Source: Salipaludibacillus keqinensis (GTDB taxonomy: Bacteria > Bacillota > Bacilli > Bacillales > Salisediminibacteriaceae). From it: a stretch of 64,000 nt of DNA. Under the pieces are notes generated by a model that was given only the letters and a program-made list of their open reading frames with translations, had not been told where the DNA came from and ran no database searches. Position 1 is the first letter of the stretch; every line of letters starts with the position of its first letter. The position numbers and the translations under genes were made by a program. This document shows, one piece after another, positions 41,913 through 51,026 of this stretch. The stretch covers positions 868,001-932,000 of the forward strand of contig NZ_PDOD01000001.1 in the NCBI RefSeq assembly GCF_003226325.1. Direction: 5' to 3'.

Positions 41913-43016
41913 ATGAAAACGAGTAAGTTACCGCTTTTATTTCTATTAGTTGTTTTATTTTTTATGGCAAGTGCATGCAATGAGGATTCTGAGGTAGCTA
42001 GTGAAGGTGAAAATGAAGGAGATAACTCTAACGTAGTTAATGAAGACAATAATTCTGAAGCGGTGAGTGAAGGTGAAGAGCACAATTTCATGTTTTCACA
42101 TTTCTTACCTGCTAGCCATCCTATTCATACCGAAGTAATCGAACAGTTAGCTGGAGATTTGGAAGGGGCGTCAGAAGGAAGAATCACTTCAGATATATAT
42201 GACAACAATCAATTAGGTGATCCTGGTGCCCATTATGATATGGCAGTTACAGGTGAAGCTGATTTTAGTCTAAGTGTACATGCATATTCAGCAGGAAGAT
42301 TCCCTGCTACAACAATTATCGATTTACCATTCTTGGTAGAATCAGCTGAAAAAGGAGGAGAAATTTTCTGGTCGCTATATGAAGAATTTGATGTGCTACA
42401 AGAAGAACATGACGAGACAACCCCATTATTTTTATTCTCTGCAGAACCAGCTCAAATTCTAAGTCCAGACATTAAAATTGAAACTCCAGAAGATTTAAGA
42501 GGGTTAAGAGTACGTACTCCTTCACCAGCAGGAGCTGAAATGCTTGAAGCATTAGGGGCAACGCCAGTATCAATGCCAATGGGAGAAGTTTATGAGGCAT
42601 TAGAAAGAGGAGCGATTGACGCGGCTATGGCTCCATTCTCAACACTTGCTGACTACAGTTTCTACGAAGTTGTAGATTATGTAACAGTTGGAAATTTTTC
42701 TGCAACACCATTTTTCGGAGTAATGAACACAGAGGCTTACAATAGCCTGTCCGATTCTGATAGAGCTACTCTTGACGATTTAACACAATTAGAGATGTCG
42801 ATGCACGCTGGAGAAGTCTTTGACGAAGCTGGAGAGAATGGCTATAACGCAGGCAGTGAGAACGGTGTCGAATTTATCGAGCTATCTGGTGATAATTTAA
42901 CAGCTTGGGAAGAAGCTTTCCAACCTATTATCGCGGATTGGATTGCAAATATGGAAGGGGAAGGTGTTCCAGCTCAAGAAATGTATGATCGAGCTTTAGA
43001 AATAAGCAATAACTAA
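41913..43016 (+). CDS. TRAP transporter solute-binding lipoprotein (DctP family)
   Basis: A 367-residue binding protein. It begins with a lipoprotein signal LLFLLVVLFFMASAC (lipobox ASA|C), a Glu/Asn/Ser linker, then the DctP fold. TRAP hallmarks are the conserved SHFLPASHPIHTEV start, DIYDNNQLGDPGAHYDMAVTGEADF, and LRGLRVRTPSPAGAEMLEALGATPVSMPMGEVYEAL with the Arg that salt-bridges a carboxylate. ATG 41913 follows GGGGGAG. It binds an organic acid; an aromatic acid related to the downstream 4-hydroxyphenylacetate genes is possible but unproven. Confidence 0.92.
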   Translation: MKTSKLPLLFLLVVLFFMASACNEDSEVASEGENEGDNSNVVNEDNNSEAVSEGEEHNFMFSHFLPASHPIHTEVIEQLAGDLEGASEGRITSDIYDNNQLGDPGAHYDMAVTGEADFSLSVHAYSAGRFPATTIIDLPFLVESAEKGGEIFWSLYEEFDVLQEEHDETTPLFLFSAEPAQILSPDIKIETPEDLRGLRVRTPSPAGAEMLEALGATPVSMPMGEVYEALERGAIDAAMAPFSTLADYSFYEVVDYVTVGNFSATPFFGVMNTEAYNSLSDSDRATLDDLTQLEMSMHAGEVFDEAGENGYNAGSENGVEFIELSGDNLTAWEEAFQPIIADWIANMEGEGVPAQEMYDRALEISNN

Positions 43017-43039
43017 TCTATTAAAAAGAAGTGAAGAGG

Positions 43040-43528
43040 ATGGAAAAATTCATTGATAGTTTATCTAAAGGGCTACATTATGTAGCCCAACTTATTTTAG
43101 TGGCTATGATGCTGATGATTACCGCGGATGTATTGGGGCGCTGGATATTTAACTTTCCGATTAAAGGAACTTATGACTTTACCCAATCAGGACTTTCTAT
43201 GATGATTTTTCTTGGATTAGCCTATACACATAACGTAAAAGAACACATCTCAATTGATTTTTTAGTAGAGAAGTTTCCTGAAAAAGTACAAAACATCATG
43301 AATAGTTTTATCAATATTTTTATAGCAGGGATCATTGGTTTATTAGCATTTCAATTGTGGGGGAATTCTCAGCGTTTATTCCATTCAAATACAGTAACAG
43401 GAGATTTAAACTTGCCTATATATATATTTGCTATTATGGCAACTATTGGTACTACTGTTTTTGCTTTGACAGCCGTAATGAATGCAATAGTCTATGCCCA
43501 AAAGGTGGTAAGTAAAAATGAGTCCTGA
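43040..43528 (+). CDS. TRAP transporter small permease (DctQ family)
   Basis: A 162-residue, four-helix membrane protein. The motif DVLGRWIFNFPIKGTYDFTQ in the first half, followed by a cytoplasmic HNVKEHISIDFLVEKFP, is typical of DctQ subunits. ATG 43040 is preferred; GTG 43031 is possible. It overlaps the large permease gene by 11 bases and follows the binding-protein gene by 23 bp, so the three form one operon. Confidence 0.9.
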   Translation: MEKFIDSLSKGLHYVAQLILVAMMLMITADVLGRWIFNFPIKGTYDFTQSGLSMMIFLGLAYTHNVKEHISIDFLVEKFPEKVQNIMNSFINIFIAGIIGLLAFQLWGNSQRLFHSNTVTGDLNLPIYIFAIMATIGTTVFALTAVMNAIVYAQKVVSKNES

Positions 43529-44825
43529 GATGATTGGAATATTAGGGGTAGTCCTGCTACTAATTCTATTTATCTTGAAGGTTCCAGTAGCAGGTGCCTT
43601 AATAATAGTTGGATTGGCTGGCACTGGGATGATAAGAGGATGGGACATTGCTTTGCTACAACTTGGAAGAACCCCATTTGAAACGGCATTCTCTTATTCT
43701 TTAAGTGTTATACCTTTATTTATATTGATGGGGATGGTCTTATCTTATTGTGGTTTAGGAAAAGACCTTTTCCGTGCCGTAGATAGTTGGGTCGGTCATA
43801 TGCGTGGAGGATTAGCTTTGGCAACGATTGGTACAGCGGCTATATTTTCTGCGATTTCAGGTTCAGTTAATGCGACTACCGCTACAGTAGCAAAGATAAC
43901 ATTGCCAGAAATGAAGAAATATCATTACAAACCAAGTTTATCAACGGCTTGTGTAGCAGCAGGGGGGACGTTAGGGATTTTAATTCCTCCTAGTGTTATT
44001 TTAATTTTGTACGGAATATTAACTGGTGAAAATATTGGAGCCCTTCTTATAGCTGGAATTATACCTGGTATCTTACAAGTTATTTTATTCGTGATTACAA
44101 TTCAAATTCTAATCCGGCGTGATCCTAGCTTAGCCCCTGTAAGAGAGGTGAAAGCACCTCTTGCTGAAAAAATTAGCACATTAAAAGGTGTGTGGCCAAT
44201 TTTAGGTTTATTTATCATAAGTGTTGGCGGTATTTACGCAGGAATATTTACACCAACAGAAGCAGCGGGAATTGGTGCATTTGGAGCGTTTATGTTTGCG
44301 TTAATAACAAAACGATTGAATGTTAAAAACATTAGAAGTTCCCTTGATGATACGGTACGGCTATCTGCGATGATCTTCTTCATTTTAATGGGCGCAAATA
44401 TGTTCAGTCAGTTTTTATCAATTAGCCGAATTCCAGTTGAAGTCACAAATTTTGTCAGTGGTTTGGACGTAAACAGGTACATCATTTTATTTTTTATTTT
44501 GTTAGTTTTATTTGTTTTAGGATTATTTATTGATGGGTTATCCATTTTTGTTCTAACCTTGTCAATCCTTTATCCAATCGTTACATCATTAGGATTTGAT
44601 GGGATTTGGTTTGGTGTAATAATGGTGATGGCCGTAAATATAGGGTTATTAACACCGCCTCTTGGTGTAAGTATATTTATCATAAAAGGTGTGGCAAGAG
44701 ATGTTCCATTACAAACAATTTTTCGGGGCGTAACGCCAATGGTATTAGCCATGATTGTTTGTACAGTCATTCTGATTATATTTCCTCAACTAGTCACATT
44801 TTTGCCAGATTTAATGAGGAACTAA
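43518..44825 (+). CDS. TRAP transporter large permease (DctM family)
   Basis: A 435-residue, 12-helix transport subunit energised by sodium or proton gradient. DctM marks: VIPLFILMGMVLSYCGLGKDLF, FSAISGSVNATTATVAKITLPEMKKYHY, and GTLGILIPPSVILILYG. The second half repeats with TPTEAAGIGAFGAF and LLTPPLGVSIFIIKGVA. Overlaps the small permease gene. A strong terminator follows. Confidence 0.93.
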   Translation: MSPEMIGILGVVLLLILFILKVPVAGALIIVGLAGTGMIRGWDIALLQLGRTPFETAFSYSLSVIPLFILMGMVLSYCGLGKDLFRAVDSWVGHMRGGLALATIGTAAIFSAISGSVNATTATVAKITLPEMKKYHYKPSLSTACVAAGGTLGILIPPSVILILYGILTGENIGALLIAGIIPGILQVILFVITIQILIRRDPSLAPVREVKAPLAEKISTLKGVWPILGLFIISVGGIYAGIFTPTEAAGIGAFGAFMFALITKRLNVKNIRSSLDDTVRLSAMIFFILMGANMFSQFLSISRIPVEVTNFVSGLDVNRYIILFFILLVLFVLGLFIDGLSIFVLTLSILYPIVTSLGFDGIWFGVIMVMAVNIGLLTPPLGVSIFIIKGVARDVPLQTIFRGVTPMVLAMIVCTVILIIFPQLVTFLPDLMRN

Positions 44826-44838
44826 TGATGTCAATTAA

Positions 44839-44897
44839 ACAACTCAAACAAAGCGCCTAAACCTGATAACGGCATTTTGTTTGAGTTTATTTTTTTA
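44839..44897 (+). terminator. Intrinsic terminator of the TRAP operon
   Basis: AACTCAAACAAA...GCC pairs with GGC...TTTGTTTGAGTT across a 16-base loop, and TTTTTTT follows (44890-44896). Confidence 0.85.
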
Positions 44898-45081
44898 AAT
44901 CTAATTTTTTTGGGTCCTTCTAAAAAAACAGTGATCTACATACTGAACTAAACCTTTTCCCTAGTAATCAAATGTCTGGGACAGAGTGATCGATACTGTT
45001 AACTTGTTAAAGTTAAGATTAGTAAAAATCGTAAACTGCTTATGTTAAGTCTCTTATAGAGCGGAAAAGGAGATTTTCATT

Positions 45082-46356
45082 ATGAAGATACATAGAGGGT
45101 GGTTTATTTTAATGATATCGATTTTAAATCTACTTGCTTGTTTAGGTTTTGGTCGGTTTTCTCTCGGAGCAATCATACCCTTTATGAAAGAGGGTTTACA
45201 ATTAACGTATAGTGAAGTGGGTATGATGACGTCTGGAGTGTTTTTAGGTTATTTAGTAGGTGCTTTAACAGTTGGATACGTACTTAAATGGATCTCTGTA
45301 AAAACGGTTATTCTTACAGGACTTACAATGCTTGCTGGAGGAATGCTCTATAGTAGTGTTGTATATAATTTTTTGTCTGCTTACCTTGCTTGTTTACTCA
45401 TTGGTTTCGGGTCAGGTTCTGCGAATGTAACATCATTAAGTTTAGTAGGTCGTTGGTTTTCAACTAAATATAGAGGTAAAGCATTGGGCATTGCTAATTC
45501 AGGTATAGGATTTGGAATGGTTATTAGTGGTTTTTTAGTACCGTATTTAATGATTATTCATCCTACAGAAGGATGGCGCATTAGCTGGGGGCTTCTCGCT
45601 GTGGCTGTAATAGTTATCATTCTTATTAATTTCTTTTTCTTAGTAGAATCGCCAGAAAAAATTGGATTAGAGTCTATTGGTTCACAAGGGGCACTTCAAG
45701 TAAACATCGAAAAACAAAAGGACGAATCTAGTGGTTATATGATTAAGAATATTTATACTGATAAAATGATCTGGATTATAGGTGGAATATATTTGGCTTG
45801 GGGTTTTAGTTATTTAATTTTCACAACGTTTTTTGTTGACTATTTGATTAATGAGATTTTGATTGATAAAAAAATAGCTGGGCAATTCTTTGCAACGGCA
45901 GGAGTTGCCAGTATTTTTAGTGGTTTTATTTGGGGAAGTATCTCAGATCGAATGGGTAGAATGAAAGCTCTTTTCTTTATTTGCTTTATTCAAGCAAGCC
46001 TACTACTAGCCTTTACGTTTACGACGAGTCACGCACTTTTATACGGTGAGACCGTATTGTATGCATTAACTCTTTGGGGGGTACCAACGGTTATAATAGC
46101 GACAATCACTGTCTATACCGAAGTGAAAACAACCTCCATTGCCATTGGATTTATTACATTATTTTTTGGGATAGGGCAATGGGTTTCTCCGATGGTCACA
46201 GGCTATTTAATTGACTTATTTAATAGTTATACTGTAGCAATCTATGTATCGGCAGCTGTTTGTTATACCGGAAGTCTAGTTTGTATATACGCTCATCGGC
46301 GACACATGAGACTAAAAAATAATGTAGTAACAGAGAAAGGAATCCCAGCAAAGTAA
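45082..46356 (+). CDS. MFS transporter, OFA/YbfB-like
   Basis: A 424-residue, 12-helix major facilitator protein. It opens ILNLLACLGFGRFSLGAIIPFMKEGLQLTYSEVG, as in the YbfB/YjiJ and oxalate/formate-antiporter-like groups, with a modified motif A. The central loop (about 205-225) separates two halves, and the second half has GSISDRMGRMKAL. It starts 20 bases after AAAAGGAG. The substrate may be an organic acid; its position between the TRAP operon and hpa genes allows uptake of an aromatic acid, without proof. Confidence 0.85.
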   Translation: MKIHRGWFILMISILNLLACLGFGRFSLGAIIPFMKEGLQLTYSEVGMMTSGVFLGYLVGALTVGYVLKWISVKTVILTGLTMLAGGMLYSSVVYNFLSAYLACLLIGFGSGSANVTSLSLVGRWFSTKYRGKALGIANSGIGFGMVISGFLVPYLMIIHPTEGWRISWGLLAVAVIVIILINFFFLVESPEKIGLESIGSQGALQVNIEKQKDESSGYMIKNIYTDKMIWIIGGIYLAWGFSYLIFTTFFVDYLINEILIDKKIAGQFFATAGVASIFSGFIWGSISDRMGRMKALFFICFIQASLLLAFTFTTSHALLYGETVLYALTLWGVPTVIIATITVYTEVKTTSIAIGFITLFFGIGQWVSPMVTGYLIDLFNSYTVAIYVSAAVCYTGSLVCIYAHRRHMRLKNNVVTEKGIPAK

Positions 46357-46439
46357 AAGGACTCATCACTAATTCATTGCTGAATTGACAGGGCTTACTG
46401 TTGAGGAAGTGAACGTTTAATATAGTAGAATTTAGTATC

Positions 46440-46471
46440 TGCGATAGGCACTTTGTGCTTGTCGTTTTTTT
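46440..46471 (+). terminator. Terminator after the MFS gene
   Basis: CGATAGGCAC, loop TTT, GTGCTTGTCG (8 of 10 Watson-Crick, two G-T), then TTTTTTT. Confidence 0.7.
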
Positions 46472-46477
46472 GTGCCA

Positions 46478-46506
46478 CGGGACAGTGGATCTGTCCCTGT
46501 GTCCCT
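46478..46506. repeat. GGGACAG/CTGTCCC repeat, left copy
   Basis: GGGACAG (46479-46485), TGGAT, CTGTCCC (46491-46497), then TGTGTCCC. Related copy at 48990-49023. The two copies flank the RCC1 gene pair in the same orientation. Confidence 0.7.
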
Positions 46507-46615
46507 TTAGTCCAATCCAGAAGTATATTTTCTTCATATTAATATTATAAGCCAGTGAGCTAACACATTTTTAAGTACAAATGGGTTTAAATCAAGGTGG
46601 AAGGAGTTGGGGAAT

Positions 46616-47680
46616 TTGGGAATACGAAAATTTAAAGCTTTTGCCTGGGGAGAAAACGTTTTTGGACAACTGGGAGACGGGACCAACAGCGATAGCAATA
46701 CACCAGTACATGTCATAGTAACGACTGTAACAGCCCTTGCTGCAGGAGCCAGTCATACCCTGGCTCTACTTTCTGATGGAACAGTCCGGGCTTGGGGACG
46801 AAACTTAGAAGGACAACTGGGAAACGGGGGCAACGCAGATAGCAATACACCTGTGCGTGTCAGAGGAATATCGAACGTGATTGCCATTGCTGCAGGAGGA
46901 TTTCATAGCCTAGCCCTCTTATCTGATGGCACGGTCCAAGCTTGGGGGAGTAACTTTTTCGGACAATTGGGAGACGAGACCAACACCGACAGAAACACAC
47001 CAGTAAGTGTCAGTGGATTAACGAATGTAATTGCTATTGCTGCTGGACGGGACCACAGCCTCGCCCTTCTGTCTAATGGAACAGTACGGGCATGGGGATT
47101 AAACAATTCCGGGCAACTGGGAGATGGCAGCAACACTGACAGCAATGTACCTCTATCAGTTAGTGGGTTAACGGAAGTAACAGCTATCGCTGGTGGAGAA
47201 TTTCACAGCCTTGCCCTCCTGTCCGATGATACCGCCCGAGCTTGGGGGGATAATAGTTCCGGACAGCTGGGTGACGGGACTAACATCAGCAGAAATACAT
47301 CTGTATCAGTCAGTGGATTAACGAATGTTAGAGCCCTTGCTGGTGGAGGGGCTCACAGCCTTGCCCTTCTTTCCGATGGCACTGTCCAGGCTTGGGGGAA
47401 TAACGTTTTTGGCCAACTGGGAGACGAATCCAATATCAACAGAAATACACCTGTATCAGTCAGTAGATTAACAGATATTACAGCCATTGCAGGTGGAGAT
47501 GCTCATAGCTTGGCCATTTTATACGATGGCACCGTTCGAGCGTGGGGGTTAAATAGTTCTGGCCAACTGGGAGACGGAACCAACACAAACAGAAACATAC
47601 CAGTACGGGTCAGTAGATTAACAGATGTTAATGTCATTTCAGGGGGAGGTGCTCATAGTTTGGCACTGGAACTGAAATAA
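46616..47680 (+). CDS. RCC1-repeat beta-propeller protein (first of two)
   Basis: A 354-residue protein built almost entirely of seven RCC1 blades of about 51 residues: AWG.N..GQLGDGTN....NTPV.V.GLT.V.AIAAG..HSLALLSDGTV. There is no signal peptide and no other domain. TTG 46616 is chosen because it lies nine bases after AAGGAG and gives LGIRKFKAFAWG, parallel to the second gene. RCC1 propellers bind proteins or nucleotides, so this is a scaffold or recognition module. Blade-to-blade DNA identity is high, inviting recombination. Confidence 0.85.
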   Translation: MGIRKFKAFAWGENVFGQLGDGTNSDSNTPVHVIVTTVTALAAGASHTLALLSDGTVRAWGRNLEGQLGNGGNADSNTPVRVRGISNVIAIAAGGFHSLALLSDGTVQAWGSNFFGQLGDETNTDRNTPVSVSGLTNVIAIAAGRDHSLALLSNGTVRAWGLNNSGQLGDGSNTDSNVPLSVSGLTEVTAIAGGEFHSLALLSDDTARAWGDNSSGQLGDGTNISRNTSVSVSGLTNVRALAGGGAHSLALLSDGTVQAWGNNVFGQLGDESNINRNTPVSVSRLTDITAIAGGDAHSLAILYDGTVRAWGLNSSGQLGDGTNTNRNIPVRVSRLTDVNVISGGGAHSLALELK

Positions 47681-47904
47681 CGTCTTTAATCACTTCTCTA
47701 GATTTCGCCTGGCAGAAAACTTACACATTTTATTTTTCATCAGCCAATTCCATTTTTAAATATCTCCAATCTTCCATTTTGTATTTAAAATATTAGTCTA
47801 CTCCATTAAACCATTTTCTTCATATTAATATCCCACGTCATAATGCTGCACTCTCCTTAGTACCAGAAGGGTGTTTCAATTTTTGCAGAAAGGAGGTGTT
47901 TAAA

Positions 47905-48972
47905 TTGGGAATTCGTAGAGTTAAAGCTTTTGCCTGGGGGAGTAACTTTTATGGCCAACTGGGTAATGGGACTAACACCGATAGTAATACACCAGTCCGT
48001 GTTATGGAATTAAAGAATACAGCAGCAATTGCGAGTGGATTGCTTCACAGCCTGGCACTTCTAATCGATGGAACTGTCCGTTCATGGGGGTATAACAATT
48101 TCGGTCAATTGGGAGACGGAACTAACATCAATAGAAATACACCTGTTTCTATTAGTGGAATTACGAATGTCATTGCCATTGCTGCAGGGGGTTATCACAG
48201 CCTTGCGCTACTGGCCGATGGAACCGTCCGTGCCTGGGGAGATAACCTCTCTGGCCAATTGGGAGACGGGACCAACATCAGAAGAAATACCCCAGTACCT
48301 GTCAATGGATTAACAGATGTGATCGCTATTGCTGCAGGAGATTCTCACAGCTTGGCCCTCTTATCTGATGGCACCGTCCATGCCTGGGGTAATAACGTTT
48401 TTGGCCAATTGGGAGACGGGACCAACATTAGCAGAAATACACCAGTATCTGTCAGTGGATTAACAAATGTTGCAGCTGTTGCTAGTGGTGAAATTCACAG
48501 CTTGGCCCTTCTAACCGACGGAACCGTCCGTGCCTGGGGAAGTAACGGTTCTGGACAGCTTGGAGACGGGACGAACATCGAGAGAAATATACCCGTACAG
48601 GTCATAGAATTAACGAAAGTAATATCAATCGCTGGTGGGGGATTTCACAATTTGGCTATTCTAGCCAATGGAACAATTCGAGCTTGGGGTCAAAACGCGT
48701 TTGGCCAATTGGGAGATGGAACCACCACGAGTAGAAATACTCCGGTACCTGTCAATGGATTAGCAGATGTCACTGCCATTAGCGGTGGATTAATTCATAG
48801 CCTGGCTCTTCTTTCAAACAGAACCATCAAAGCCTGGGGTTCTAACTTTACTGGCCAGCTGGGAGATGGGACTAACATAGATAGAAATACCCCAGTGCCA
48901 GTCAGTGGATTAACGGATGGATTTGCCGTTGCTGCCGGAGGTTTTCATAGTCTGGCACTAAAAATGAAATGA
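47905..48972 (+). CDS. RCC1-repeat beta-propeller protein (second of two)
   Basis: A 355-residue paralogue of the preceding gene, 224 bp further on, again seven blades with the same repeat, no signal peptide and a TTG start (47905) eight bases after AAAGGAGG: LGIRRVKAFAWGSNFYGQLG. The shared start codon, ribosome-binding-site layout and N-terminal sequence indicate gene duplication. The gap between them ends in a typical promoterless spacer with no terminator seen, so they may be co-transcribed. Function is unknown. Confidence 0.85.
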   Translation: MGIRRVKAFAWGSNFYGQLGNGTNTDSNTPVRVMELKNTAAIASGLLHSLALLIDGTVRSWGYNNFGQLGDGTNINRNTPVSISGITNVIAIAAGGYHSLALLADGTVRAWGDNLSGQLGDGTNIRRNTPVPVNGLTDVIAIAAGDSHSLALLSDGTVHAWGNNVFGQLGDGTNISRNTPVSVSGLTNVAAVASGEIHSLALLTDGTVRAWGSNGSGQLGDGTNIERNIPVQVIELTKVISIAGGGFHNLAILANGTIRAWGQNAFGQLGDGTTTSRNTPVPVNGLADVTAISGGLIHSLALLSNRTIKAWGSNFTGQLGDGTNIDRNTPVPVSGLTDGFAVAAGGFHSLALKMK

Positions 48973-48986
48973 AGTAGCTGAAAGAC

Positions 48987-49024
48987 AATGGGACAGTTCA
49001 CAGTGAATCTGTCCCTCTGTCCCA
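48987..49024. repeat. GGGACAG/CTGTCCC repeat, right copy
   Basis: GGGACAG (48990-48996), TTCACAGTGAAT, CTGTCCC (49009-49015), then TCTGTCCC: the same architecture as 46478-46506, with a longer self-complementary interior. It also forms a strong hairpin that could terminate the RCC1 transcript. Confidence 0.7.
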
Positions 49025-49056
49025 TGTTTTCCTTTGTATCAAATAAATTTATCAGA

Positions 49057-49446
49057 TTAGGACTTAGCGTGATAACGTTTATGAATGTTATTTTTTTTGT
49101 GAGTTTGGCTTTGAAACTCTTGGAGTTCAAAAGATAAGGCTAGATATCGTTTTTCAAAAAAATTCGAAAAGTGTTCAGTCATCGCGGCGAAAATCTCATC
49201 GCTAACTTTTTTCTTTTCCTTATCGCTGCGACCGCCGCCAATTTTCAATAGTGCGTGAACAAAGGCATCATCTTCAGTTCCATCTGCCACAACATAGTCA
49301 GTTACCTCAATGGCCCGGGAACGGATGCCAGCAGTTGGAAAAGTCCCATTTTGTGCAATGATGACGTCATTTACTTTTTTTAATAGGGAGCGGATTTCTC
49401 CTTCAGCTTTTAAATTATCAGTGTATTCTAGGATAAAATGAGGCAT
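49057..49446 (-). CDS. hpaF: 5-carboxymethyl-2-hydroxymuconate delta-isomerase
   Basis: A 129-residue member of the tautomerase superfamily, cytoplasmic. It isomerises 5-carboxymethyl-2-hydroxymuconate in the homoprotocatechuate meta-cleavage pathway. MPHF gives the N-terminal catalytic proline; the body HFILEYTDNLKAEG...LLKKVNDVIIAQNGTFPTAGIRSRA matches the CHMI family. The ATG follows the hpaG-type stop directly, with no gap. The last 20 residues are basic and longer than usual. Confidence 0.92.
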   Translation of the reverse strand: MPHFILEYTDNLKAEGEIRSLLKKVNDVIIAQNGTFPTAGIRSRAIEVTDYVVADGTEDDAFVHALLKIGGGRSDKEKKKVSDEIFAAMTEHFSNFFEKRYLALSFELQEFQSQTHKKNNIHKRYHAKS

Positions 49447-50220
49447 TTAAGCTCCTCCTTCGAAAGGTTTCTGGAAATCTTGATCACTGATTATATAGTT
49501 TCTCAAGGAGCCCATGCCTTCAATCTCGGTAATAACTTCATCTCCGACATTGACCCCCGTTGTTCCTTTAGGAGTCCCAGTTAAAATGATGTCGTTCTCG
49601 TTTAGGGTCATAAAGCTACTGAGATATTCGATTAGGTCTGGAATGGTAAAAATCATGTCTTTCGTTGTGCCTTCTTGAGTCACCTGGCCATTTACTATTG
49701 TTCTCAAGGATAGATTCATAGGGTCGTCAATATCGTCCCGATCGACAAACCAAGGGCCAACTGGCGTACATGTGTCCCGGTTTTTCACACGGAGATTAGG
49801 ACGGTAATAATTTTCCAAATAGTCACGAATCGCATAATCATTTGCAACAGTATAACCTTTTACGACGTCATAGGCATCTTCTTTTTTAACATGTTTTGAA
49901 GTCTTTCCAATGATAACAGCTAACTCGCACTCGTAATGCATAAAAGTTACTGCCTCAGGTCGTTTTGTAGAAGCATTGTGTCCGATGATTGTATTGGGTC
50001 CTTTTAGAAAGGTTAACGGTTCTTTTGGGGCGTCAAAAGACAATTCCTTTGCATGGTCGGCATAATTTAAACCCAATGCAAAAATAGTCTGAGGTTTAAC
50101 GGGAGGGAGCCACTCCACTTCATCTTCTGCAAATATGCGTCCATCTACTAATTTTACTTTCCCATTATACTCATATGCGTTGTGGACTGCTCCGCCGACT
50201 GCTACACGTGCTCGTTTCAT
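49447..50220 (-). CDS. hpaG: Fumarylacetoacetate-hydrolase-family enzyme, HpaG-type (isomerase half)
   Basis: A 257-residue FAH-fold enzyme. In enteric bacteria HpaG is one two-domain protein with decarboxylase and isomerase halves; here the halves are separate genes. Metal ligands are visible: HYECELAVIIGKTSKHV (Glu-x-Glu) and NDYAIRDY, then GNxxGPW-like CTPVGPWFV, and GTPKGTTGVNVGDEV. It overlaps the second HpaG-type gene upstream by ATGA and abuts hpaF, so the three are one operon. Which half has which activity cannot be read with certainty. Confidence 0.85.
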   Translation of the reverse strand: MKRARVAVGGAVHNAYEYNGKVKLVDGRIFAEDEVEWLPPVKPQTIFALGLNYADHAKELSFDAPKEPLTFLKGPNTIIGHNASTKRPEAVTFMHYECELAVIIGKTSKHVKKEDAYDVVKGYTVANDYAIRDYLENYYRPNLRVKNRDTCTPVGPWFVDRDDIDDPMNLSLRTIVNGQVTQEGTTKDMIFTIPDLIEYLSSFMTLNENDIILTGTPKGTTGVNVGDEVITEIEGMGSLRNYIISDQDFQKPFEGGA

Positions 50221-51026
50221 TGCATTTCCTCCTTTGTTTTTCCGGAAAGAAGAGATGCCTCTTTTTCTGAAACGACTGTATTCACCAGTGCACCCATGCC
50301 TTCAATGTTGATTCTTATTTCGTCTCCTTCTTTCACAAGAGGAGGGTTTTCTGGGGTACCGACTAAAAGGACATCTCCTTCAGATAGAGTCATAAACTCT
50401 GTTACATCTTCAATAAGCTGCTTGGTATTTCTTATCAAATTTCTCGTTGAGTTTTTTTGAACTAATTCATTATTCACATAGACTGTAATGTCTAGATTGT
50501 CAGGTTCAGATATTTCGTCTGCATGGACGATCCAAGGGCCGATTGGACAGAATCCATCTCTCGCCTTTTGTTTTATCGCCGGACGATGGATACTTTCATG
50601 TGGAAGGCTCATATCATTTACAATGGTGAAGCCTGCCACGTAATCAAGCGCTGACTCTAATTTAACTTGAGTCGCCGTTTTTTTAAAAACAATCCCTAAT
50701 GCTGCCCCAACTTGTAATTCCTTTTCGTCATTGGGTAAAGGTATAGGAGCCAAGTGAGGAGATAGGGTATTTATTGGTTTAATGTATAACACAGGTGCAA
50801 TTGGAGGGGCATTATAGGGGGCCTCTTTTAAATTGTCACCCATTGCCGCCAGCTCTCCTTTATAATTTAGTGCTGTTCCGTAAATGGTTCCGGATACGGG
50901 GATCTGTAATTGACCATCGTTTGCTTGGAAAATTTGGTTTTTGAAAGTGAATTCATTAGTGGAGGGTCTAATATCTACTGTAGAAGATTGAAGCAAGCCA
51001 TTAAATTGACATATTGCTTTGACCAT
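50217..51026 (-). CDS. hpaG: Fumarylacetoacetate-hydrolase-family enzyme, HpaG-type (decarboxylase half)
   Basis: A 269-residue FAH-fold protein, partner of the following gene. It has GTALNYKGELAAMGD, the ligand region VGAALGIVFKKTA (with the first acidic residue of the usual E-x-E replaced, LQVGAALG in place of E-x-E), VNDMSLPHES and GTPENPPLVKEGDEIRI. The replaced metal ligand suggests a structural or regulatory half, or reduced activity. ATG 51026 is chosen; AAGGAG is 12 bases upstream, slightly far, and TTG 51038 would be too near. First gene of the hpaG-hpaG-hpaF operon. Confidence 0.78.
   Translation of the reverse strand: MVKAICQFNGLLQSSTVDIRPSTNEFTFKNQIFQANDGQLQIPVSGTIYGTALNYKGELAAMGDNLKEAPYNAPPIAPVLYIKPINTLSPHLAPIPLPNDEKELQVGAALGIVFKKTATQVKLESALDYVAGFTIVNDMSLPHESIHRPAIKQKARDGFCPIGPWIVHADEISEPDNLDITVYVNNELVQKNSTRNLIRNTKQLIEDVTEFMTLSEGDVLLVGTPENPPLVKEGDEIRINIEGMGALVNTVVSEKEASLLSGKTKEEMQ

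Noticed and set aside
46616-48972. Tandem DNA repeat region or CRISPR-like array
   Set aside because: The about 153-bp periodicity is fully explained by the RCC1 blade codons.
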